IMG/VR virus record: IMGVR_UViG_3300009440_000036
Coordinates: 1-22,933 of that record
DNA length: 22,933 nucleotides
Origin: a virus
Reading direction: 5' to 3' (one strand)
Below the pieces are notes generated by a model. That model made no database searches and had not been told where the DNA came from. It saw only the letters and a list, made by a program, of their open reading frames with translations. Positions 13,570 to 20,635 of this stretch are shown one piece after another; the stretch's first letter is position 1; each line of letters begins with the position of its first letter. Made by a program: the position numbers and the translations under genes.

Positions 13570-15258
13570 CTATGTTATTGTAATTGTTTGTGTGTTATTA
13601 ATAATATCATTACCGATGTTTATTTTTTTAACTTTTAATCTTAGATAGTAGTCTCCCGAGCCGCTTTGTGAAGTAACCGAGCTAGCTGTTAGTATTACAG
13701 ACGCCCTTGCATATGCAGTACCAGTACCCTCTTGTAGTCCTGCGCCTGATACACTTAAAGCACCTGCTGAAACTCCTTGCATAAGCGTTCTTCTTTTTCT
13801 TAAATTGGCGTCTCGACTAATGGTAGCTTGTGGAACCACCCAAGCAGTACTCGTTCTTACGGTACCGACTCCTGGCGTGTATTTATAATCAAGTCTCAAA
13901 TCAGAATTAAAGACTGGCGCTGGATTATTAGAACTCGCGTTGTCTTGAAATACATAGAAATCCTCCACTATGTAAGTGTAGAGTCCGGTATCTTGTGCTA
14001 TTAACACTCTAGGACTTGTGTCTATAGTAGCCATATTTGCAAATGAAATTTTAAAAGTATAATACCTTGCATCTTCAACCACTTTACCACCACTACCAAA
14101 ACCTGTTGAGTATTGAGGAGTTCTTGTGGTAGATGTAGACGACCCCCATTCAACACCGGATCCATAGTAACCCATTTTTACATAACCTACAGGATTATCT
14201 CCTGTTGTACTAACAAATAAATATTGCTCATTTGTTGAGCCTACATTTAAAGATCCTCTTATTCTTGCATTTTTTCCTACATCTAATGATGCTTCCGGTT
14301 CTGTAATAGAGCCAGGATAAGCACTAGTACAAATTCCCAATCTTGCACTATTAGAACTAAGATTTAAAGTTCCCCCATCAGCATCACCACCGCTACCTGT
14401 AATGGTCATTCTTGAGGCTACGGTTATTCTTTTAGCGTTTCCTGTACCTATATTCGCCTGACTTATTTGAGAATTTCCCAACGTAGTTCCATTAGGGGTG
14501 AACATTGGTATAAAGTTAGTTGTTCCTGAACCTCCTATTCCGCTTGTGTGAGCATCTACATAAGATTTAGAAGCAGCGTCAGTTCCAGCGCTTGGCGTAG
14601 TTGGTACAGTAACTTGTCCACCGAAACTTGATTGGCCCGTGCCGTTTACAGTTAGTGTACCAGCTAGAGTAATACTATCGTCTAGATGAAACCTAGTATA
14701 GACGCTAGCATTCTCTGTATTTATATTTGTTCCACCTGTAAAATCAATTGTATTTCCGCTTTGTATAATTCTATTGCTACCGGCGTCTGCTGCAGCTGTC
14801 CATGTGTAGTCTTCAGCTGCTGGTAATGTTACTGTTTTAGTATTTACAACAGTTACGTGACCTGTGGTGTTTGTGTTTATAGTATCTATAACTGTGAAGC
14901 TAGCGCCATAAGCAGGTGAAACGCTACTACTGTTATTTGATCTACTTGTATTGTCGTGGTCTAAAATTACATCTGCTGCGGTTCCAATATTAGTTAAGTA
15001 AGTTCCAGCTGTTACGCTAGTCACCGTACCTTGTGGATTACTAAATGATGTAGTTAAAGTACCACCATCTTGTTGTGTAAGAGTTAGCGTTATAGTAGAA
15101 CTACCAGAATCACTAAATGCAGTAATCATATTATCGTATGATGTATTCCACTCAGTAGATGTACCACCTGGCGCCGTTATAATACCACCGGAAGTTATAA
15201 TTCCAGTGGTATTTAGCGTTCCATTTATTGATTGGTTACAATATAGTTCTATTGCCAT
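13570..15258 (-). CDS. Large tail-fibre / receptor-binding protein (562 aa)
   Basis: The protein is rich in T, S, G, N and V and low in charge, as phage fibres are. It starts MAIELYCNQSINGTLNTTGI; the Y-C-x-x-x-x-NG start is shared with the 751-aa fibre and may be the anchor to the tail. It contains repeated beta-strand-like TLTLTQQDGGTLTTSF segments and the phage-fibre motif AGTDAASKSYVDAHTSG (bases about 14551-14596). The C-terminal 250 residues (from about GSLNVGSTNEQYLFVSTTGD) differ from the other fibre and are the likely receptor-binding part. No chaperone or peptidase domain is visible. Leader is tandem AAAAT repeats, no Shine-Dalgarno. Confidence 0.75.
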   Translation of the reverse strand: MAIELYCNQSINGTLNTTGIITSGGIITAPGGTSTEWNTSYDNMITAFSDSGSSTITLTLTQQDGGTLTTSFSNPQGTVTSVTAGTYLTNIGTAADVILDHDNTSRSNNSSSVSPAYGASFTVIDTINTNTTGHVTVVNTKTVTLPAAEDYTWTAAADAGSNRIIQSGNTIDFTGGTNINTENASVYTRFHLDDSITLAGTLTVNGTGQSSFGGQVTVPTTPSAGTDAASKSYVDAHTSGIGGSGTTNFIPMFTPNGTTLGNSQISQANIGTGNAKRITVASRMTITGSGGDADGGTLNLSSNSARLGICTSAYPGSITEPEASLDVGKNARIRGSLNVGSTNEQYLFVSTTGDNPVGYVKMGYYGSGVEWGSSTSTTRTPQYSTGFGSGGKVVEDARYYTFKISFANMATIDTSPRVLIAQDTGLYTYIVEDFYVFQDNASSNNPAPVFNSDLRLDYKYTPGVGTVRTSTAWVVPQATISRDANLRKRRTLMQGVSAGALSVSGAGLQEGTGTAYARASVILTASSVTSQSGSGDYYLRLKVKKINIGNDIINNTQTITIT

Positions 15259-15286
15259 TTGATTTTATTTTATTTTATTTTTATTG

Positions 15287-17542
15287 TTATGATCCTGAAT
15301 CAGCTAGAGAAACTAACACTCTTATGTTACCCGCTGGGAAACTACCTCCAGAAATAGCAACTGCGTTAACTGATGTTCTATCAACACAAGCATATATTGT
15401 TTCGTAATTACTAGCATCATAAAGTTGAACTATTACATCGTAAGATCCTAAACCGTGTGTTATTGAACCAAAGCTAGATATTGTTGCCGCATAAGTACTT
15501 GCTTTTCTAATAGCAGGTGCTAATGATTGAATTGTAGCATATTTGTTTACATCTCCTGTTACGTCATATATAGGTAATCTATCAGTACTAGCAACTCCTG
15601 TTCCAATGTCAGTAAGTCCTTTAATATCAAGACCAACTACAGGAACTGGTCCTGTTGAAGATGCTACTTTAATACCAAGTTCATCATTAGCTGTAGAAGC
15701 ATTTACTCCAGTTACATCACCTTGTGGTATTGTTGGAAAAGTAACTCTATCACCAAGTCCATTCACGTACTCCGAAGCAGTACCTTGCCATATACCGGTC
15801 ATTGTGCCACTTCCTGTGATCGTGTTTGAGGCTACATTTAATGCTGTACCGTCGGTTTTAAAGTTTACACTTGTTACGCCAGACACTGGTAGAGTTCCTA
15901 AAGTTAAATCACCAAGAACAACTTGAGAAGATGTACCGGCTCCTGATATGTTAAAGTCAGGATCAGTAGCAGTTCCAGTTTCCGTAATAGTAAGTGCGGT
16001 ACCTGTTTCTGTTATATCAATGCTAGTTATAGTACCACCTGAATTTGTAGGTGTTACCCAAGTACCGTCTCCACGTAAAAACGTACTGTTTGAACCACCG
16101 GTTGGAACGTGACCTACGTTAGAACCACCATCATAAGCAAATGATTGTAATGACACAGATCCAACACTAGCTGTTTGTGAAGTTATTGCCGAACCAACAG
16201 AAGCGGTTAACGCATTGCTAGAGCTAAATTGAGTAACACCTTCATCAGACTGAACAATAACCCAGTCATTTATATCAGATGTTCCTACAGCCGCATCTTG
16301 TTTACATATTACAGAATCTCCATCATCTAGTTGTACTGATCCATAAAAACTACCAGAGGTTGTTACCACATAGTAATCACCTACTGATATTGCCACTCTT
16401 GAGCTACCTGTTGTAAGGTTACCGCCACCATCTATTGCACCGGATCCAGCATTAAAGCCGTCTTTGAAAGTTAAGCCTCCAGTTACAAGTCCATCTACAT
16501 AAGCTTTAGAAGCAGCATCTGTTCCAGCACTAACTGTATCAATACCTTGTATACGTCCTGTTCCGCCTAATGTAATATCTCCACCTGAAACCGTTAAGTC
16601 TCCAGCAATTACTACATCTGTTGGTAAACCAACTGTAACACTACCGTTGTTTCCTGTAGATTCAGTAATCGCTATTTCACCACCAGTACCATTTATTGTT
16701 ACAGAAGATTTAATACCAGAACCAGTACCACCAGCTGTTAAATTAAGAACAGCAGAATTAGCGCCTCCAGCGGCAACTGGCAATGTATATGTTTCATTTG
16801 TATTAGATGGTGCTGTATATGTTACTCTTTTATTTGTAGAATCAAAAGCAACACTCGCGCCACCTGAAGCAGCAAACTGTAAATCTACCGTATCAGTAAC
16901 TGTGAACTGCTCGGTTCCACCAGAATTTGCAATACCTAAAGAAGTTGTATTAGCTACGGTGTTTGTAATTGTAACCGCGCCTGTAGAACCATTTACAGAA
17001 ATACCAGTACCTGCGGCAATACTTGTTACACCTGTGTTTGTTATAGTAAGTGTGTTTGGGGATGCGGCCGCGCCTGCTAAGCCAATACCAGTACTTGAGA
17101 TAAAATTAAGTATTTCACCATCGATCATATCAATACCTGTTCCACCGTTTACTTTATACTGCCATTTAGTATAAGCTCCAGCGGGTGTTGCCCATGTTCC
17201 GTCACCTCTATAAAATTCAGTGTTAGATCCAGTTCCTCCAGCCAATGTACTAGTTAAAGTAACAGCACCAGTAGATACATCAACTGAATTTGTTATATAC
17301 GTAGATGTTCCTCCAGCTAGTGAAGATACACCTGAACCAGTTCCATCCATTTCAACCCACGCGCTTCCATTATAAAAATACATAATGTTAGTGCTGGTGT
17401 TGTAATACATTTGACCTTCTACCTCACTACCTGTCGCTGGTGCAGAGGTTTCATTGTCTATGACCGGAAGCAAAAGCTCGTTACGGTTCATTTCAATATC
17501 AGAGCCATTCATTGCAATGGCGCAGTAGTAATTAATAGGCAT
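15287..17542 (-). CDS. Large tail-fibre protein (751 aa)
   Basis: The largest fibre of the window. The N-terminus MPINYYCAIAMNGSDIEMNR matches the start of the 562-aa fibre (M-x-I-x-x-Y-C ... NG). It is followed by GQMYYNTSTNIMYFYNGSAW, a common fibre entry motif. The shaft has repeated GDGTWATPAG / GDGTWVTPT units and several SIAAGTGISVNGSTGAVTIT-like repeats. The AGTDAASKAYVDG motif (about 16491-16530) is shared with the 562-aa fibre. The end KATYAATISSFGSITHGLGS, then VIVQLYDASNYETIYACVDR, is a C-terminal domain known from marine phage fibres. It should form a trimeric beta-structured fibre that binds the host surface. Long spurious frames on the plus strand are caused by its biased composition. 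Confidence 0.75.
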   Translation of the reverse strand: MPINYYCAIAMNGSDIEMNRNELLLPVIDNETSAPATGSEVEGQMYYNTSTNIMYFYNGSAWVEMDGTGSGVSSLAGGTSTYITNSVDVSTGAVTLTSTLAGGTGSNTEFYRGDGTWATPAGAYTKWQYKVNGGTGIDMIDGEILNFISSTGIGLAGAAASPNTLTITNTGVTSIAAGTGISVNGSTGAVTITNTVANTTSLGIANSGGTEQFTVTDTVDLQFAASGGASVAFDSTNKRVTYTAPSNTNETYTLPVAAGGANSAVLNLTAGGTGSGIKSSVTINGTGGEIAITESTGNNGSVTVGLPTDVVIAGDLTVSGGDITLGGTGRIQGIDTVSAGTDAASKAYVDGLVTGGLTFKDGFNAGSGAIDGGGNLTTGSSRVAISVGDYYVVTTSGSFYGSVQLDDGDSVICKQDAAVGTSDINDWVIVQSDEGVTQFSSSNALTASVGSAITSQTASVGSVSLQSFAYDGGSNVGHVPTGGSNSTFLRGDGTWVTPTNSGGTITSIDITETGTALTITETGTATDPDFNISGAGTSSQVVLGDLTLGTLPVSGVTSVNFKTDGTALNVASNTITGSGTMTGIWQGTASEYVNGLGDRVTFPTIPQGDVTGVNASTANDELGIKVASSTGPVPVVGLDIKGLTDIGTGVASTDRLPIYDVTGDVNKYATIQSLAPAIRKASTYAATISSFGSITHGLGSYDVIVQLYDASNYETIYACVDRTSVNAVAISGGSFPAGNIRVLVSLADSGS

Positions 17543-17562
17543 AGTTTATTTTTTTAAATTTG

Positions 17563-18273
17563 TTAGTTTAGTATTGACGATCCTGCTACTGTTTTATCAA
17601 AATCGACTGTTATTGTTGTTGCGTTTGTGTATGTTACACATCCTTTTATTTCGTTTGGCGGATTTGAATTGTCAGTTAAAGTGACTGAAGGTTCTGCCTT
17701 ACCTGTTGTATTGTTTATAATCCATTGTGTTGATGAGGTAAAATTTTGTTTTAAGTTTACATCACCACTACTAGTTATGTCAAAATGTATTAATGTATAT
17801 TGAGTTCCTTGTGGAGCAACAACTCCATTACCACCGATGTAGGTTAAATCAGCTATATAATAAAAAGGATCTGCAGGATCTACAGTGTAAGTGTCTAATG
17901 TATAATTACCAAACTGACTTATCTGATCACCTTGACCTAGCAATATGGGTTTACCTGTTATATACTCTAAAAACTTAACTACATTTTGACCGTTTAGTTC
18001 TGTTATAGATATTCTTACTTGTGTCAAAGTATCAAGTCCCGTTCCGGATCCACCACCACCGGTTTTAGATATAGTACCATTTCCACCATTTTGCGTATCA
18101 GACCATTTAAATGACATTTGACCGCCTATGTTTACCTTAGCATTAAGGTTTAGGTATTTAGCTACTGCTGATGCAGTGAATTGCTTTGTCTGTCTGTTTA
18201 ATGCGTCAGTTCCTATCCACGCGTCATTATCTGTGACAGTTGTATCAAATGGATACGAACTTATTCTAGCCAT
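17563..18273 (-). CDS. Fibre/baseplate-type protein with SYP-IGT N-terminal module (236 aa)
   Basis: The N-terminus reads MARISSYPFDTTVTDNDAW, then IGTDALNRQTKQFTASAVAK. The same layout (SYP ... D ... IGT ... F(T/S)xxxxA) begins the 187-aa gene just before it. This suggests a common tail-attachment module. The rest is beta-rich (SFKWSDTQNGGNGTISKTGG, QVRISITELNGQNVVKFLEY, DVNLKQNFTSSTQWIINNTT) and probably forms a short fibre or a fibre-base protein. No catalytic motif. Functional assignment by composition and position among fibres. Confidence 0.65.
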   Translation of the reverse strand: MARISSYPFDTTVTDNDAWIGTDALNRQTKQFTASAVAKYLNLNAKVNIGGQMSFKWSDTQNGGNGTISKTGGGGSGTGLDTLTQVRISITELNGQNVVKFLEYITGKPILLGQGDQISQFGNYTLDTYTVDPADPFYYIADLTYIGGNGVVAPQGTQYTLIHFDITSSGDVNLKQNFTSSTQWIINNTTGKAEPSVTLTDNSNPPNEIKGCVTYTNATTITVDFDKTVAGSSILN

Positions 18274-18279
18274 GAGTTA

Positions 18280-18843
18280 TTATGTTTGAGGAAATAATCT
18301 ATATGTTAAATTTATTGTTAGTGTTCCGTTAGGTGTACCAGCAATTACAGGGTCTGCAGCTGTACCAAGTTTTAAATCTCCACCTCTTCTATAATTACCA
18401 TTTTCAGCCGCTATAGTATAAGGCCCTTGTACAGCTCCGCTACCATTAGGTAGTTGCAATTGTGGTATAATTATCTTATTATTCGTCGCTGCGTCATTCC
18501 ATGATATAAAAGCACCTGCTGCATCCCAAGTATAACTGCTACCAAGAACGCCTCCACCTTGTAATATCGATGCACTTATTAATTGTAAGTACTCTCCATC
18601 TCCACTGCCACCAGCTAAAGTAAGTAAAGTAATATCAGTTGTACCTAGTGTTCTTAACTGAGCATCTGTTACTGTAAAAGTAGTAGTTACTACGTTAGGT
18701 GCGTTACCTAAACTTGCTATGCTATCTACTGAAAAATTTCTAGTAGTTGGCATCTCGTCAGAATTAGCCGGTGGTATCGATGTACCAATTATATAATCTC
18801 CCTTTTTAGGCGTGCCTTTTGGATAGCTTTGCAGTATAGACAT
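18280..18843 (-). CDS. Fibre/baseplate-type protein, first gene of the late cluster (187 aa)
   Basis: The N-terminus MSILQSYPKGTPKKGDYIIG, then TSIPPANSDEMPTTRNFSVD, is the partner of the 236-aa protein's module. The remainder is beta-rich (VVTTTFTVTDAQLRTLGTTD, EYLQLISASILQGGGVLGSS, TLTINLTYRLFPQT), fitting a small virion or tail-tip protein. It is the first minus-strand gene after the divergent intergenic region, and its start lies 524 bp from the first plus-strand gene. It could be the tail-proximal adaptor of the fibre complex. Unrecognised family. Confidence 0.6.
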   Translation of the reverse strand: MSILQSYPKGTPKKGDYIIGTSIPPANSDEMPTTRNFSVDSIASLGNAPNVVTTTFTVTDAQLRTLGTTDITLLTLAGGSGDGEYLQLISASILQGGGVLGSSYTWDAAGAFISWNDAATNNKIIIPQLQLPNGSGAVQGPYTIAAENGNYRRGGDLKLGTAADPVIAGTPNGTLTINLTYRLFPQT

Positions 18844-18976
18844 TTAGTTAGTTTTTATTTATTTTCTTTAGTCTATATCATTACAGGTTTTGAAGTGTTT
18901 TTACATAAAGTGTGACAATAGGGTGTTACTTATCTATATTATAAGGCTTATGTCACTGTTTTTTAAAAAGTTGTTA

Positions 18977-18984
18977 CAAATATA
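18977..18984 (-). promoter_or_regulatory. Possible Bacteroidetes -7 element (TATATTTG)
   Basis: The minus strand reads TATATTTG, a perfect match to the Bacteroidetes housekeeping consensus TAnnTTTG. It points toward the late cluster, about 135 bp before its first ATG. I do not see a clear TTG at the -33 position, which weakens the call. A second A/T-rich site, TTATAATATAG at about 18935, lies nearer. Confidence 0.3.
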
Positions 18985-19102
18985 GGGGTATGGTGTTGCT
19001 ACTTTAAATTCTAAAAACTTTTCAAAAAGAAAAATGACTTTTAAATTTGGGGGTCCGCGTCCGTTTTAGAATTTTCAACGTCATATATACGACTTTTCAG
19101 GG

Positions 19103-19114
19103 CCCCGAGCGGGG
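19103..19114. other. G+C-rich hairpin CCCC-GAGC-GGGG
   Basis: A perfect 4-bp inverted repeat (5 bp if the loop is counted as AG) in otherwise A/T-rich DNA, flanked 5 bases upstream and 7 bases downstream by direct copies of GACTTTTC (19091-19098 and 19121-19128). It could stop transcription from either side, but no clean U tract follows. A replication or protein-binding element is another option. Confidence 0.35.
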
Positions 19115-19190
19115 GGTTTAGACTTTTCTACCTAGATTTCATACCTATTATCCTGTCTCGCTCTTCTTTTCCTTGTGAGATTTAGTTGTA

Positions 19191-19295
19191 TGACACATTG
19201 ACATGACACATATGACTGATTGTCATGACATTACGTCATATATATAATATACTATTGTTAGTGACATAGTGACATAGTGGTATGACATCTTGTCA
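19191..19295. repeat. Cluster of TGACA / TGTCA elements
   Basis: In 105 bp, TGAC(A) occurs at 19191, 19199, 19204, 19213, 19226, 19262, 19270 and 19283, and the inverse (T/C)GTCA at 19221, 19234 and 19291. Positions 19221-19230 form a perfect palindrome TGTCATGACA, and 19262-19277 is an 8-bp tandem TGACATAG. Two more copies lie at 18913 (direct) and 18951 (inverse). This density in a divergent regulatory region suggests binding sites for a phage or host regulator, or origin iterons. It is not a CRISPR: units are too short and not evenly spaced. Confidence 0.6.
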
Positions 19296-19324
19296 CATTC
19301 TACTACTAAACTATTTTACATACT

Positions 19325-19354
19325 TAATACGAAGTTATAATGATAATATAAATG
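19325..19354 (+). promoter_or_regulatory. Early promoter candidate 1 (TACGA-N8-TGATAAT)
   Basis: TACGA at 19328-19332 and TGATAAT at 19341-19347, followed by ATAAAT. The half-sites are 8 bases apart, as in the four other copies. It lies 20 bases before the first plus-strand gene (ATG 19368) and just right of the TGACA array. Confidence 0.65.
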
Positions 19355-19367
19355 TAACAAACTAACT

Positions 19368-19511
19368 ATGAAACGAATAACTTACATACAATCAATAGAA
19401 TTATTTCTACTAAAAAATCCAGAAGTAATTATACAAAATGTTTTACCTCAATGTATACTTGATGAACTATATTACTTTCAAAGATTTCAATATAAGTTAT
19501 TACAAACATAA
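19368..19511 (+). CDS. Unidentified 47-aa early protein
   Basis: The first plus-strand gene. It reads from ATG (19368) to TAA (19509-19511): MKRITYIQSIELFLLKNPEV, then IIQNVLPQCILDELYYFQRF, then QYKLLQT. It looks like two helices (basic and hydrophobic faces) with no known motif. Support for being real: promoter candidate 20 bases upstream, the ACTATG start context shared with five other genes, and clean codon use. The next promoter candidate overlaps its stop codon. Probably a host-takeover peptide by position; function unknown. Confidence 0.6.
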   Translation: MKRITYIQSIELFLLKNPEVIIQNVLPQCILDELYYFQRFQYKLLQT

Positions 19512-19537
19512 TACGAATACATAATGATAATAATAAT
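19510..19537 (+). promoter_or_regulatory. Early promoter candidate 2
   Basis: TACGA at 19512-19516 and TGATAAT at 19525-19531, with the 8-base spacing. The first half touches the stop codon of the 47-aa gene. It lies 48 bases before the next ATG (19580). Confidence 0.65.
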
Positions 19538-19579
19538 GTAACTAATAAATACTAATAATAATAATAAATACTTTTAACT

Positions 19580-19810
19580 ATGCAAAATTCAATTCAATCA
19601 AAAAGATTCGTAATCAGAAAATCTTTAATCGGCAAAAATACTACTATCAATGTAGAATTTAAATCAGGCAAATCATTCACTTACAATCACGATAAAGTGT
19701 ATGAAATTATGAAAGACAAATTATCTTCTATAAATTGCTTTGAAAAATATGGCTCGTACACTTCTTCAACTAGTGTTCCAGTTGTACTAAGAGATAAAGA
19801 GGTAGTATAA
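19580..19810 (+). CDS. Unidentified 76-aa early protein
   Basis: The protein begins MQNSIQSKRFVIRKSLIGKN, then TTINVEFKSGKSFTYNHDKV, and ends SVPVVLRDKEVV. It looks like a small alpha/beta protein: a beta strand with FVIRKS, a beta hairpin with NVEFKSGKSFTY, and a helix (YEIMKDKLSS). No signal peptide, zinc site or enzymatic motif. ACTATGCAA start context as in three other genes here. An 11-bp hairpin begins within its last codons and spans the stop (19796-19823). Function unknown. Confidence 0.7.
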   Translation: MQNSIQSKRFVIRKSLIGKNTTINVEFKSGKSFTYNHDKVYEIMKDKLSSINCFEKYGSYTSSTSVPVVLRDKEVV

Positions 19811-19823
19811 CCACTACTTCTTT
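19796..19823 (+). terminator. 11-bp hairpin across the stop codon of the 76-aa gene
   Basis: AAAGAGGTAGT (19796-19806) pairs with ACTACTTCTTT (19813-19823), with one G-U pair and the loop ATAACC. It contains the gene's stop codon and stands just before the structured RNA region. The T run is part of the stem, not after it, so it is at best a weak terminator. It may instead mark the 5' boundary of the RNA or block translation readthrough. Confidence 0.45.
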
Positions 19824-19976
19824 ACAAAACGGTGACTATCCGAACCGAGTAGGCAACAGACTAAACTGGATATTATACAGGCGCGTTAAGCTGTGTACAT
19901 CACCTGTCTAAATAATGTTGAAAACAGCAATGTCACTATGGTATATAAGTGTGTTCGATTCACACTGTGACAACTA
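19824..19976 (+). ncRNA. Structured RNA element ending in a tRNA-like minihelix
   Basis: No gene fits between 19811 and 19993. Nested stems are visible: CGGT/ACCG (19830-19833 with 19844-19847); CAAC/GTTG (19854-19857 with 19917-19920) enclosing ATTAT+ACAGG (19872-19881), which pairs with CCTGT (19903-19907) and ATAAT (19912-19916) around a 4-base bulge. GCTGT in the loop (19890-19894) can pair with ACAGC (19924-19928), a possible pseudoknot. The 3' end is the minihelix described separately. G+C is higher than the flanks. It may be a processed leader or an independent small RNA of the early transcript. Not a known family that I can name. Confidence 0.6.
19931..19976 (+). ncRNA. tRNA-like minihelix 1 (acceptor stem + T-arm + ACTA)
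   Basis: TGTCAC (19931-19936) pairs with GTGACA (19967-19972), a 6-bp acceptor-like stem. Between them lies a 12-base joint, then a 5-bp T-stem GTGTG/CACAC (19949-19953 and 19961-19965) with the loop TTCGATT. One unpaired T (19966) separates the T-stem from the acceptor strand, and ACTA follows, in the place of the discriminator base and CCA. There are no D or anticodon arms. Acceptor plus T-arm is the minimal substrate of RNase P, so processing at the 5' side of 19931 is a testable idea. Confidence 0.6.
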
Positions 19977-19993
19977 ATAACTAAATTATAACT

Positions 19994-20203
19994 ATGTCAA
20001 ATTTCAAATTCAGAGGATTTATTCCTGCAGTAACTAAATATGTAAAATCAAAACCACTAGTAGAAGTAGTGGCGGAAGTAATAGCTTTCGGTTTACTAAT
20101 GCCATTAGCGTTTGGCGGAATTACTTTCTTCATCTTTATGATGATAACAGGCCAAGTTGATTATTCAGCGATGGATTCTATTAACTGTCAAATCTGCTAC
20201 TAA
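19994..20203 (+). CDS. Small membrane protein (69 aa)
   Basis: The protein begins MSNFKFRGFIPAVTKYVKSK (basic, amphipathic), followed by VEVVAEVIAFGLLMPLAFGG and ITFFIFMMITG, a long hydrophobic stretch of about residues 24-52. That is long enough for one, possibly two, membrane segments. The tail VDYSAMDSINCQICY is acidic with two cysteines. It may act at the host membrane, for example as a superinfection-exclusion or inhibitor peptide; that is inference. Start context ATAACTATG. Its stop overlaps the next gene's ATG (TAATG). Confidence 0.7.
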   Translation: MSNFKFRGFIPAVTKYVKSKPLVEVVAEVIAFGLLMPLAFGGITFFIFMMITGQVDYSAMDSINCQICY

Positions 20204-20346
20204 TGAAAAGTTACTACAGCAAACTACAGCAGAGATTTATAGCTCGTGAAGAATACTTTGACGAGCTACTCTTTGGAACTCTCAATGATGAGAACTACGA
20301 CAAGCCAATACAAACTAAATACGACTCTAAATCGATAATACAATAA
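20203..20346 (+). CDS. Unidentified 47-aa early protein
   Basis: The protein reads MKSYYSKLQQRFIAREEYFD, then ELLFGTLNDENYDKPIQTKY, then DSKSIIQ. It is short, charged and helical in the first half. No domain is recognised. It starts in a TAATG overlap with the membrane protein's stop and ends just before the third gene of the string; the third promoter candidate lies inside its last codons. Gene density and overlap support it. Confidence 0.6.
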   Translation: MKSYYSKLQQRFIAREEYFDELLFGTLNDENYDKPIQTKYDSKSIIQ

Positions 20347-20347
20347 A
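20318..20347 (+). promoter_or_regulatory. Early promoter candidate 3
   Basis: TACGA at 20320-20324 and CGATAAT at 20333-20339 with the same 8-base spacing (one T-to-C change in the second half). It sits inside the end of the 47-aa gene at 20203-20346 and 34 bases before the ATG at 20374. Confidence 0.55.
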
Positions 20348-20373
20348 ATACTAACTAATTAAATAATAATATT

Positions 20374-20484
20374 ATGTCTTCAAAATACTTAAATATATCC
20401 TTCAGAATATATGGCAAGCACTTCAACTTGTTAACTAAAGAACAAAAATCTAAAGTTATTGAAATATACTACGACTTTTACTAA
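20374..20484 (+). CDS. Unidentified 36-aa early protein
   Basis: Reads MSSKYLNISFRIYGKHFNLL, then TKEQKSKVIEIYYDFY. Very short but has a normal start with A/T-rich leader, a promoter candidate upstream, and a following gene after only 12 bases. Aromatic and basic. No known domain. A real micro-protein is more likely than chance, but it could be noise. Confidence 0.5.
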   Translation: MSSKYLNISFRIYGKHFNLLTKEQKSKVIEIYYDFY

Positions 20485-20496
20485 ACTAATATAACT

Positions 20497-20631
20497 ATGC
20501 AATATATATTAACTTGCCCTAACGGTAAACAGATAGATATGTCAAGCTACATACTACTGCAACTCGAAAGAAAAATAGAAAGACAAGAAGTCTTAGAACG
20601 TATTAACTACTATAAATCAACTAATAAATAA
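20497..20631 (+). CDS. Unidentified 44-aa early protein
   Basis: Reads MQYILTCPNGKQIDMSSYIL, then LQLERKIERQEVLERINYYK, then STNK. A short strand with one cysteine, then a charged amphipathic helix (ERKIERQEVLERIN). ACTATGCAA start context. It is 4 bases ahead of the next gene's ATG. Unknown function. Confidence 0.6.
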   Translation: MQYILTCPNGKQIDMSSYILLQLERKIERQEVLERINYYKSTNK

Positions 20632-20635
20632 TACT

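Larger units (their letters stand above)
18844..19367. other. Divergent intergenic region: candidate control region or origin
   Basis: This 524-bp stretch has no credible gene. From left to right it holds the A-rich leader of the 187-aa gene, a Bacteroidetes-type -7 element on the minus strand (18977-18984), G+C-rich blocks (GGGGGTCCGCGTCCG near 19050 and the hairpin at 19103-19114), three GACTTTT copies (19036, 19091, 19121), the TGACA/TGTCA array (19191-19295) and the first early promoter candidate (19325-19354). Divergent transcription starts here. It is where an early/late switch operator or a replication origin would be expected. Roles are inferred. Confidence 0.6.

Noticed and set aside
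16647-17174. A 175-aa plus-strand open frame, and a 127-aa frame at 15543-15926
   Set aside because: Mirror frames of the low-complexity fibre gene. Valine/proline-rich with no domain; the minus-strand fibre frame is clearly real.
19191-19295. A CRISPR array
   Set aside because: Units are 4-5 bases, in both directions and unevenly spaced; no spacers.
20318-20340. A true T7 promoter (TAATACGACTC...)
   Set aside because: AATACGACTC matches by the first half only; the TATA/GGG part is missing and the other four copies share a different second half.
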